Positions 23,646 to 33,533 of a stretch of 64,000 nt of DNA are shown here, one piece after another. The DNA lies in assembly GCA_029215795.1 (NCBI GenBank), contig JARDYH010000004.1, forward strand, positions 215,552,517 to 215,616,516. The letters are read 5' to 3'. This DNA is from Anniella stebbinsi (taxonomy: Eukaryota > Chordata > Lepidosauria > Squamata > Anniellidae). The notes below the pieces were generated by a model. It made no database searches. It had not been told where the DNA came from and saw nothing but the letters and a program-made list of their open reading frames with translations. Made by a program: the position numbers and the translations under genes. Numbering within the stretch: the first letter of the stretch is position 1; each line of letters starts with the position of its first letter.

Positions 23646-23867
23646 TATGTCTATGCATTTGGCCAGCATGTGAAATGGACCTTGGTGTATGGAGCGCCTC
23701 TCCATGAAGGGAAATCCTGGGATAACCAGAGTTCTCTCCTCACAATGAGGGGTTCTACATGCTGATCTGGTACTAAGCATCTTCCTATGTCCCTGGTTCT
23801 AGCATGGCCAAGCATCAGAGGAAACCACCATTTCCTTAGCGGTTATAACATGGCTGGAACAGGTTGA

Positions 23868-24115
23868 AGGCCATAGCTCAGTAGCAGAACACTTGGTCTG
23901 CATGTCACAGGTTCAGTCCCTGGCATTTCTAGATGGGGTTAGGAAAGACCCCGGTCTGAAACTCTTGAGAGCCTTTTTCAGTCCCTGGAGACATCTTGAG
24001 CTGGATAGACATAGTCTAACTCAATGTAACCCTTTGCAGTGCCGTCTTCTTTCTAGTGGTATGCCAGCATCTCAACTCTTTCTGACCCTGATGAACCACC
24101 CCTAGGAAGATTCTG
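23868..24115 (+). repeat. tRNA-derived SINE
   Basis: The head GGCCATAGCTCAGTAGCAGA resembles a tRNA A-box and is followed by B-box GGTTCAGTCCC. The body has GAAAGACCCCGGTCTGAAAC and AGACATCTTGAGCTGGATAG. The family is the same as the minus copy at 4384. Not a functional tRNA. Confidence 0.65.
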
Positions 24116-24489
24116 AGTGGAAAGTGTTTAAGGAGAGAGAGATTAGCCCTATTCAGGCATTCTGAATCTGTGTAAACATGTGTGGAGGGGAAGCGCTCTA
24201 GCCTCACCCCAGTCCTAATGTGTTTCTGCCATCCTGTACTCATGGAGGGCAATTTTCTGAAGAGGACAGCCTCCAATATCCATGGAGGTTCTCTACACAA
24301 TCGAGAATGCTGGGAAATTGTGATTCTCAGTTATGCGGAGAACCATGGATACAGGGGGCTCTCCTCTTCAGAAAGTCACCCGCCACGAGTACAAGGTGAC
24401 ACAAGATGGGGCTAGAATACTCCTTCTCCTCATGTTATTTAGTCTACACAGATTTAGTATGCCCGGATAAGACTACTGTGAGGAGAGTT

Positions 24490-24678
24490 TCTGAGGAGAC
24501 GGTGATGAGAGAGGTGACAGAGCTTGTAAGGAAGGTTCTTATATTGTATGTTTTTATATTTTATGTTATTTTGTGTTTTTAGATTGTGGCTTGTTTTATA
24601 TTTTTTAAATGATTTTATGGTTTTAATTTTTGTGAACCGCCCAGAGAGCTTCCGCTATGGGGCGGTATAAAAATGCAA

Positions 24679-24709
<31 letters not shown>

Positions 24710-24711
24710 AT
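24490..24711 (+). repeat. L2-like LINE 3' tail with (AAAT)n
   Basis: It contains TTTTGTGAACCGCCCAGAGA, CTATGGGGCGGTATAAAAAT and a terminal run of AAAT repeats at 24677-24711. This is a common 3' UTR end of an L2/CR1-clade LINE in reptiles. Further copies are at 40113, 41126, 56580 and 57880. Confidence 0.7.
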
Positions 24712-24905
24712 TCTGAAGAAAGTGTGAAGAGGCAGAGACAAAAAATGAGGTCCTGAGGAGGCTGAGTGAAGGGTAGGAAAGTGAGCAGCAGCATTCTGCC
24801 TCTCAGCAATTTACCAGTCAACAGCAGCCCCAAAACCAACTGCCAGTAACAGCTATCTCTGAGTCCTGAATTGTACAGCTTGAGACAGCTCCTTCGTTTT
24901 ATGGT

Positions 24906-25045
24906 TAAGGGGACAATCCTATGCATGTTTAGCCAGAAAAAAGAGTACTACAGCTCCCAGCTTTCTCCAGCCAGCCAAGCTGTGGGAAATGCTGGGAACT
25001 GTAGGCCTTTTTTCTGGCTAAACATGCATAGGATCGCACCCTTAG
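24906..25045. mobile_element. Foldback MITE (complete palindrome)
   Basis: The left half GGACAATCCTATGCATGTTT and the right half AAACATGCATAGGATCGCACC are inverted repeats enclosing CTCCCAGC and GCTGGGAACTGTAG. The length is about 140 bp. A second full copy lies at 40965-41085 and a half copy at 20400. Confidence 0.65.
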
Positions 25046-25383
25046 AACCTTACTTTAAACTGTTGATTCATTTGAATGTTTGTTTCACTTCCTCCCTCTT
25101 TCCCTTTCCTTTCCCAGGTAAATAAATCCCAGTTCTTGTTTTTTATATCCAAGTTGCTCACTGCTTTTCCCCCCAACCCTTTTCAGGGAATATAGATCCT
25201 GGTGGGCTGTGGGCACCACATGCTAGTTTGGGGTCAGCACTTTTCTCCTTCACCCGTTACTGCATTAACCCAGATGCCGTGGTTTCCACCACCCCACAGA
25301 GCTTCCAGTAAGGAAAGTGGGGTTACATCAGGCCTATGTTCCTAAAAATAAAGAAAAATCACCACATCGTAATTAAAAACATT

Positions 25384-25480
25384 GAAGAGTCTTGCGGCAC
25401 CTTAAAGACCAACACATTTATTGTGGTATTAGCTCTCACGGACTACAGTCCAAGTGGAGAAAGTTCTTAGTCAAGGGAGA
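25384..25480. repeat. Dispersed repeat (GTCTTGCGGCACCTTAAAGA)
   Basis: This contains GTCTTGCGGCACCTTAAAGA, TTATTGTGGTATTAGCTC and GGACTACAGTCCA. Related copies are near 36295 and 50880. I recognise the repeat as common in reptiles but cannot name its class. Confidence 0.5.
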
Positions 25481-26434
25481 ACACACAAAGCCTTGCCATT
25501 ATTTGGTCATAAGACGTTGAGACTATTTAGAAGACAGGTGAAGGCTAACATTGCGGAAGCTACATACTGTTATGAGTCACAGCTTTGTCAACACTCATGA
25601 CATATCTTTGTATAGGTGTCTTCCTGCCAGATGGTTTGAGCCCTAACTGCCATTAGGAGTCTGTCATTCCCTAATTTAAACAAACAGAACAGTAAAAAGT
25701 GCAATTATTTGATTGTATCAGTAGTATGTCTCCAGTGTAATTGAAAGGCAAGATGATGCAGGCTGAATTTCATCCTACTTTATCTTCTAGCCTAGTGAGT
25801 TTTGTCAATATGAATTTAAATGCAGTATTATGCAGCAATAAATGTCTATGAGATCCAACAGGCCTGTTGGAAATAATTTATAATACAAAGAAGAATATGG
25901 GCCAATATAGTTTGGCATCATCAATGTGTCAGGAAGATCTATATCCAAAATTTGACAAGTTGTGTGTAACTGTAAGGTTAAGGCACATAACAGGAGCACC
26001 TAGACTTTGTTTCAGGCTGGAATTAAACTGTATACATGTGCAGAAAAATAAACATAAAGGTCATCGTTCTAAATCTAATGAGGAAAATTCTCCTTAAGGG
26101 CGCTACTACAACCATGACCTCCACTGATTAAAAGGAGCATGTGAAAATTCTGAGCATGCTCACTTGAAGCAAACCTGGAAAGTTCCAGGGAGGGGGAAGG
26201 GATGAGGAGCCAGTCCAAAATGTGGCTAGTAGCGAGAATATCCTCAAAGGAGAAGCTGAAGATAAGCCAGGTGGGGAAAGGGAAACCTGTCAAAGATTCT
26301 GTCAGAGGGAAGATACTCAAGTCCATTTTGAGAGAAGGAGCCTGGCAATATAGATGACTACAAAGAGAAGAAAATAGTAACAGCTACTGGACTCAAGCCC
26401 ACCAGGTAAGAAGAAGCTGGGAGAAGTAGTAGCA

Positions 26435-26490
26435 CGTTGAGAGCCAGTGTGCTGTAGTGGTTAGAGTGTTGGACTCTAACCACTACAGAG
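26435..26490. repeat. SINE head fragment with inverted partial copy
   Basis: The plus-strand head GAGAGCCAGTGTGCTGTAGT and TTAGAGTGTTGGACT run directly into AGTCCAACAC-type reverse sequence (CTCTAACCACTACAG), so the head forms a short hairpin. It is a rearranged Sauria-type SINE. Confidence 0.6.
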
Positions 26491-26697
26491 TAAAATTGGT
26501 TGGAGGAGGTGGAGGCTTGTAGGAAGGGAACTTCAGTATAAGTCCACAATGTTATTGGACAACCTACATACCTCCCCTGCCCCATGATCCAGCAGCCGTG
26601 GCAAATTCCATTTAGTATGAGTAGGTCCTGTGAAATATCAGATGGGTGGGACATGTTGCCCCACTTTTCTCTTTAGATACCAAGCTGGCATCAGTTT

Positions 26698-26940
26698 TTA
26701 CTTTATTTTATTACTACATTTATATCCCACCTATTCACCTCTTGCAAGGAATCCAAGGTAGCTTACAAAGTGGTTGTGTTCTCCACTTTATCCTCACAAC
26801 AACCCAGTGAGGTAGGTTAGGCTGAGAGACAGTGACTGGCCCAAAGTCACCCAATGAGCTTCACGGGTGAGTGGGGATTAGAACCCAGAACTCTGAAATT
26901 CCAGTCCAAAACCCTAACCACTGCACCATGCAGGCTCTCA
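26698..26940 (-). repeat. Sauria-type SINE, minus strand
   Basis: A nearly complete reverse copy with TATCCCACCTATTCACCTC, TATCCTCACAACAACCCAGT, GGCCCAAAGTCACCCAATGA and CTAACCACTGCACC. The plus-strand frame over it is a shadow. Confidence 0.8.
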
Positions 26941-27269
26941 ATCTTATGGATTTTAAGGTTGTTTTTAACATTGTTTTTATTTATTTGTGATTCATGTTTT
27001 CTGATTGTGTTTTTTTTTTTTTTTTGTAAACTGCCTTGATTGGGTTTTCCAGAAATGTGATGTAGGCTAGCAGTAAACAAGTTGAAGCCTAAATTCTCTA
27101 TATCTTTTACTATTCAGTGATGAATGTTTCGTTATGGTCAATGTTTGGAACAACTAAACAAAGTAGTAAGCTAAATTGAAGGGAGAGGCAGTCACGTTTT
27201 TCTTTCTTTTTTTTAAAGGCAGATTGTGTAAAACAGGCATTCTTTAATGCCATGAAGCAATTCCTCCCC

Positions 27270-27376
27270 AATCAACATGATCTACAGCACAATCCCACAC
27301 ATATTCAATCAGAAATAAGTCTTGTTGTTTTTAATGAAGCTTATTCTCAGGTAGGCATGTATAAAATTGCAGCCTA
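27270..27376. repeat. Short palindromic dispersed repeat
   Basis: This contains ACAGCACAATCCCACACATA and CTTATTCTCAGGTAGGCATG then AAATTGCAGCC. Same family as 20770. Confidence 0.4.
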
Positions 27377-28052
27377 ACTTTAACAAAATAAAAACAAATC
27401 ACAAGTGGCAGGATATACTATGCATTTCCAATTGCCTAGTGGGATTGAAGAAGTAACCCCTTATTGTGCATCATCACATGGAGAGGTTCCTGCATTGGGC
27501 ACATCTGGAGAATAGAGAACCCTCCTACATATAAGGACATAAAAATAGAGAGTCCTCCTGCATCAAACAAGGACTCATGTAGTGTAGCATTCTGTTTGTA
27601 TAGTGTGGTGCCTTGGGGAATGCCCAAACGGCATGAAAGGAATAGACTTCCTATTCACATCTGGCATTCAGAGGTATATTGCTTTTGTATGTGGAGCATA
27701 GAGCTATCAGGATTAATAGCCACTGATAGAACTATTATCCATGAATTTGTCTAACTATTTAAAATAGCCATTTAGCTTGAGATCCTCACTCTATCCCATG
27801 GCAGCAAATTCCATAAGTTGCTTGCAGGTAGATAGGGCCATGAAATCTGTTTGGTTCACATTTTAATGCGGATTTAGTCAATTTCACACTTTCAAACCAA
27901 TATACAAACGGAAAACTGGTTAACCTTCAAAATTCGCACTTCTCTGAATTTTGCAATGGAGTTCTCCATTCAAAAGGTCCATAATGAAAAATGGGCATAT
28001 TAGGGGAAGTTCACACAAAAATGCATATATTAATGAAAATAATGTTACAAAT

Positions 28053-28230
28053 ACATTTTAATAATAATAATAATAATAATATAATAATAATAATATATTT
28101 ATTTATCACCCGCCTCTCCCAACGGATCGAGGCGGGGAACAACACCAAACACAAAATACAAAAACTGATTAAAAGCAGATAAAACCAGTACATCATTAAA
28201 ACACCAATAAAACACCAATAAAACACTTTA
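28053..28230 (-). repeat. LINE 3' tail with (AAT)n, minus strand
   Basis: An (AAT)n tract at 28060-28095 precedes TTATTTATCACCCGCCTCTC and GATCGAGGCGGGGAACAACA. It is the second copy of the family at 10564. The local ACCAATAAAACACC repeats are short tail duplications. Confidence 0.6.
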
Positions 28231-30572
28231 AAATTTTAGTACTGAAATGCATTTTATTATTTGCAAGCATGTGTATATTAAGCAAATGCTTGCATGAAAA
28301 TACTTGTATATGGAGAAATGCAACCGCCCCCCCCCCCCAAAGTGCAGGATAAACCAAACCTAAGATTGGAAAAAATGAGGGACTGAGACAAGCAGAAATT
28401 GACAAATTCATCCATCCGTACTTGCAAGATGCAGGAATTTACACCTGCAAGTCTGAGGTTTAGGTAACCTATGGACTGCTTTATCCACTATGGTTTTCAA
28501 GGCAAGCTCTGTGCGTACGTGTTTCTCACTAGGGATGTGTATCGTATCATTAAAATGTACGATAATTATACGATATGCTCTTTATCGTGCATACGATTAA
28601 CGATAATGATAAGATACAACTTCCTACGATAATTATCGGAGACAATAAAAAACCTACGATAATTATCGTATTTTATCGTTTTATTGTAAGGCTCTTTCTC
28701 TTTTGCCACCACATGGACGGAGCTAGAACGTGGGGTGTGCTTGCTGAGACTGACAGATTCAGTGACCAATCGTGCAGCAAGGATTCCAGCAAGCTCCAAT
28801 CACAATGTTGGAGGAGGGCTGAGTATAAAACCCCCATCCTTGGGTTCCCCATCTTTTTTGGGAGTAGGAGTTGAAAGGAGAAAGGTGGATTTGTTGGAGG
28901 TCTGTGTACGTTTTACTATGTTTACTGGCGATTGTAGATTTTTCTTCTTCTATCTATTTTTCTTCTTGTATCTTTCTTTCTGTTCCCCTCTGTGTCTCAG
29001 GTTCGTTCCTTGTGTGTGTGCTGCTTCTTGGTTTGATCGAGGGTTAGGTTAGCGTGACTGGGGGGAGTGGGGTTTTGTGAGTGAGTGTGTTGTTGTTCCC
29101 TTCCCTGTTTTCCTGTTATTAAAAAAAAAAAACCCAAAGAAATACATTTTTTAAAAAAATTCTCTCTCTTTCTCTCTCTGTGTGTTTGCTTGATTGGCTG
29201 CGAGTGTGCTGGTGTGTCCTGTAGCCTGCTACACAGGAGCACTACACATCATTCTGTGGCCAAAGCAGCACACAAATTCGAAAAGTGTGAGCAAAGCTAC
29301 ATTTTGCAGCTCCATAACGAAACGTGGCTCTAAGGCCTTACGTCACGTGTGGTTTAAAAATCTAGCTTTCCTTGGAGGAGAGGCAAACTTCCTCATAAAC
29401 GTGTTGAACAAGTTATGTCACATGAGTCCACTAGAACCTCTCCCTACAGCCCTTCAGTAAGGTTCCAACTTTAAGGACTAGCTCTTCAAAAATGAGGATT
29501 TCTCAGCAGCAGCAGCATGGAGTGAATTACCACCAGAAAAAAAAGTGCAAATTCGGACGACACATTAAGCAACGGAGGGTTTGGGAAACAGTTGCGTTGC
29601 TTATCGTGACATGTGGGGAGTAACACACACCACACACACAACCCACAGTACGCTAATCGGGCGAATTAAACAACGGAGGGAAACAACGCGCTTGCACGTT
29701 GTTTAGACCAAAGTCAATTGACTACAATGTCGTGTGGAGGGGTGCGTGCGTTAATCAAGTGTGTTGAGTACGTTAGCACAATTGCCCATAGAGGGAAGCG
29801 GCGGGAGCAGCCGAACGCGGCTGGCTGCTCAGGCACATCCCCAACAGCTCGCTGGCTGCGCCGCCATAGCAACCAGCGATGCCCGCTGTCCCCACCCGGC
29901 ACGGAGCTCAACAAGGGGCAAGCTCCTGCAAGCACATGTGTCGTGCACCCGTTCGGCACCCAAATGGAAAGCAACGCTGCCAGAAGGGAATCAGGGCAAA
30001 GGACGGGGGAGGCCATGGGACACGCGCCACCCCCAGGTACTCCCAGTCGGCCAGGAACAAGGGGCGCCGCCCCCCCACCCATGAGGGAGCACAGCAACCC
30101 AGGCGACATCGGCCCCCACAGCTGCGTGTCCTCGCCCGTCGCCTCACCCGGAAGCAGGCGGCTGGGGGAAGCCGCGCTCACTGAGCCCCCCTTCACCCAC
30201 CCAACATGGCCGGACAGCACGCACCGGCTATGGCCATCCCCAAGATGCGGAGAATGCCAAGGCAAAGGGTGCCCATGGGCATCCCACCTCCAAAACACGC
30301 CAGACGGCGAGCTGTGGATGTTGTGGGAAATGGGTGAAGGTATGTCAGCGATGCTTAGGCAGCCGGGCCAAGCGGGCCCGGGGCTTCCTACCCAACACTG
30401 ACGAAGAGGGAGAGGAAGAGGGGGAGGAGGAGGAGAGGCCCTCCCTGCATGACATGTCCTAAGCCACGGGCATGTAACGGCCCCCCTGGCCCATTCGCTG
30501 AGGGTCCTTGGCAGTAGACACCCCCTCCCCATGCCGTGATAAGCCCCGTCGCCTCCCATTTCTCTGGCAACC

Positions 30573-31073
30573 GCAGGAGGGGGGGCCAGGATGCGCACTT
30601 GGGTCGAGTCCAGAGCCCCGCCCGCCCGCGGGAAGCCCAGGGCACAGAAGCCACGCATGTTCTCCCGCTCATCCCCAACCCGGATGACGTCAGCCAGGTA
30701 CAGCTCGTTCAGCACGCTCACCATCTCCCGGAAGATCTCGCAGGTGGTGGACACGCCCACCTCAAAGATTGTCGACAGCAGCAAGTACCCCACATTGAAC
30801 GCCAGCTTGTACAGCGTCAGGCCCAGATGGCGAAAGACCGGAATGGACAGGCGCATGATGGTACACTCCCTCTGCAGAACAGGGATCACCTCGGCCATCA
30901 GCACCTCGAACATTGCACGGGACATGTGGAAGCTCCCCCGGAAATGCTTGTCGTCCCAGACCTCCAAGTTCTGCATCTCCTTCTACACGGCATCCGTCCG
31001 GGGGAGCACCCAGCGCCGCACAGTCTTGCGCTGATCAAGGAGTTCGGCTGATGTCACCAGGGGGGTCCGCGGG
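30573..31073 (-). pseudogene. Inverted second copy of the transposase N-terminal part
   Basis: On the minus strand this repeats the first 500 bp of the transposase at 32138-32637. Over about 134 residues from MQNLE to RILAP I count nine differences by eye, so the two copies are about 93% identical in protein. Homology stops abruptly at 30573, just after the first acidic motif, and no copy of the rest of the nuclease follows. The open frame happens to stay open to 29714 (420 codons), but that extension has no match to the family and is probably a GC-content effect. The two copies form inverted arms around a 1.06-kb spacer. Confidence 0.75.
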
Positions 31074-32137
31074 GTCTCCCTTAGCCCGTCCAGGCCACCC
31101 AAGGCCAAGTAGATGCAGAGGCCGCCCGCTACTATGTTGCACATCCTGGATTCCATTCATTCGCACGCAGCCCCAATGCCCCTCATTGCAGCCCACTCCC
31201 GTCGAGATGGCAGTACTCTACAGGTCTGCTGGGCCTTGTGCGAGCCACCCTGGCCGACGCTGCAGGGCCCTGCGGCGTGGAGGTTGGTGTGTGGGTCGGT
31301 TGGCCTGGGTGCAGGGGAACCGCTGTGGCCTCCGTGTCACTGATGGCTGTCCTCCTTCCCCTCCCCTTCTCATCCCCCCTCCCAGGGAAGCTGTGCTCAC
31401 TCCACCGTGCCTTCCGCAGAAGGCGGAGGGCCCATATGGCACGGCGCCTTCATGCTCTGGAGCTGGCCCTGGGAGAAGTCCTGCGTCACATTCAACGTCT
31501 GGAGCGTAGCGTCAGGCATTGCCGCCGTCCGATCCCCGGCCGGCCATAGGCCCTTCCGTCGGCATGAGCGAGCTGCGCCCATCCCCCCTCTGTAGTGCCC
31601 TCGCATCATCATGAAGCGGCGCTGCCCCATCGCGCCCCTCCCACTCCAGCCACTTCCTTTCACTCCCCTCTCTTGCAGGTGTGCAGAAGCCATAACAAAG
31701 CCGCCTTGGCTTCCCGTTCCCACAGCCTCCGGTATTGGGCAGTCCCATGCTGTGTGCGTCGCCACCCCTCCCTCCGCCCTCCCGCTTTGTCACACCCACC
31801 GCCCCTCCCGCCGAGACTGCCTCCCCTCTGGCCTCTGCAGCACTGGTGGCTATGTCGCGCTGACAGCTCGCTACGGCTGGCTTGCAGGCGGCGATCCAGG
31901 CAGCCACACAGAACCATGGCGATGAGGAGGACATGCTACATGCCCGGCTGCGCCGCCTGGGTGGCGCCTTGCCTGCAGGGCCAACGTTCAGGACGGCCGA
32001 CGGTCACTGGCCCCTCGGCGCTGCGGAGGCCTTGCCCTGTTGCCAGGCTGCCATGATGCCGCTGCTGCGCAGACATGATGCGGGCACGGTGACCACGGGG
32101 GCGTTGGCCAGAGGCACGGCTGTGGAAGCCCTGCACC
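31074..32137 (+). other. GC-rich spacer between the inverted transposase arms
   Basis: This 1.06-kb spacer has possible remnants of a second element protein. One frame (31238-31549) ends with an Arg/Leu-rich helix, ARRLHALELALGEVLRHIQR, then a stop. Another (31882-32154) begins MQAAIQAATQNHGDEEDMLH. Pyrimidine-rich tracts ending in TTGCAG at 31673-31678 and 31883-31888 could be splice acceptors. PIF/Harbinger elements often carry a second, Myb-like gene, but I see no Myb motif, so any function is unproven. Confidence 0.35.
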
Positions 32138-33252
32138 GCGAACCCCCCTGGTGACATCGGCCGAACTCCTTGATCAGCACAAGACCGTGCGGTGCTGGGT
32201 GCTCCCCTGGATGGATGCCATGTAGAAGGAGATGCAGAACTTGGAGGACTGGGACGACAAGCATTTCCGGGGGAGCTTCCGCATGTCCCGTGCAATGTTC
32301 GAGGTGCTGATGGCCGAGGTGACCCCTGTTCTGCAGAGGGAGTGTACCATCATGCGTCTGTCCATTCTGGTCTTTCGCCGTCTGGGCCTGACGCTGTACA
32401 AGCTGGCGTTCAATGTGGGGTACCTGCTGCTGTCGACAATCTTTGAGGTGGGCGTGTCCACCACCTGCGAGATCTTCCGGGAGATGGTGAGCGTGCTGAA
32501 CGAGCTGTATTTGGCTGACGTCATCCGGGTCGGGGATGAGCGGGAGAACATGCGTGGCTTCTGTGCCCTGGGCTTCCTGCGGGCGGTCAGGGCTCTGGAC
32601 TCGACCCAAGTGCGCATCCTGGCCCCTTCTCCTGTGGCGATGAATACTACAACTGCAAGCATTTCTACAGCATGGTCCTCTAGACAGTGGTGGATGCCAA
32701 GGGACGATTCATGGATGTCTATGCGGGTGTGTCCAGGAGGAGCCACGACACGGCCATCTTCTGGAATTCCCCCCTGGTGGCCAAGCTGTTGACGGGCCGC
32801 TTCCTCACCTCCAGGCCTGCTTCCGTGTGCGGGCGTGCCGTGGGTCTGCTGCTCCTGGCTGACCAGACCTTCGCCCCCAAGCCGTGGCTGATGGCCCCAT
32901 ACCGCTACCCCCGCAACGCCGTCCAGCATAAATACAACTATTACCACTGCCGTGCCCGCCTCCCGTGAAGCGCGCCTTTGGGTGTCTGAAGGAGCATAGG
33001 CGCTCCCTGTTTAGCTTGCTGGACTTGCAGGCTGACATCATCCCCAATGTCATGGTATGCTACTGCATCCTGCACAACATCTGTGAGTCCCATGGGGACA
33101 TGTTACTGGCCAAGCACCCTGACCTCCCCCAGCCGGGCGAGAACGCTGATGCCATTGTTGTGGATGGGCGCGCCATTGCCCAGGCCCGTGAATCCCGTTG
33201 GGGAGCACCGTGCCCGTGCGGAAGCATCATGGGTTCGCGAGAGTATTGGTGA
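32138..33252 (+). pseudogene. HARBI1-like (PIF/Harbinger, DDE_Tnp_4) transposase pseudogene
   Basis: A DDE-type nuclease gene that would move its host element. The first block opens at ATG 32232 and includes RGSFRMSRAMFEVLMAEVTP, then a helical region, and the first acidic motif in RALDSTQVRILAP (D at about residue 126). Downstream blocks in other frames include GRFMDVYAGVSRRSHDTAIF with the second Asp, KPWLMAPYRYPRNAVQHKYN, and KRAFGCLKEHRR then IIPNVMVCYCILHNICES. The order and spacing match HARBI1-like transposases. It is broken by a frameshift near 32635, a TAG at 32681-32683 and another shift near 32965. In active family members the AFGRLK motif is preceded by the catalytic Glu; here that position is Lys. 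A TAG lies in frame at 32223, upstream of the ATG, and is also present in the inverted copy. Confidence 0.8.
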
Positions 33253-33527
33253 CTGGATCTGGCTGCACTACCCCCACCCTGTGTGATCCGCGGCTGTGGG
33301 GTTCTTTCTGTGGCCTGCCGTTGCTTCCTGGCGGTGCTCCCATATCCACCTCCCTGTTGTCCCTTTCCGCCACTTGCTGCTTTGAGGTGCCCTGCTCTGC
33401 TGTTCCCTCACTACTGTGCCTTCCTGGTCGCCTTCCCTCGGCCTGGGGGCGACTGGCCTTTGTGACGACTCTGCCTGTGCTTCGCAGTGGCCCTGTGCCC
33501 ATATAACAATTTTTATACACCACGCTG

Positions 33528-33533
33528 AATAAA
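33528..33533 (+). promoter_or_regulatory. Polyadenylation signal of the transposase gene
   Basis: A canonical AATAAA lies 276 bp after the last transposase-frame stop and is followed by a GCTTTTTC-type T-rich stretch. It is the expected end of the element's transcript. Confidence 0.5.

Noticed and set aside
23868..24115. tRNA gene from A-box and B-box like motifs
   Set aside because: The motifs sit at the head of a SINE with a body, the cloverleaf is not maintained, and the same structure recurs in other copies.
29714..30976. 420-codon minus-strand open frame as one complete protein
   Set aside because: Only the first part (down to about 30573) matches the transposase. The remainder is GC-rich, Pro/Gly-rich and runs into the element's terminal repeat, so the frame is likely open by composition.
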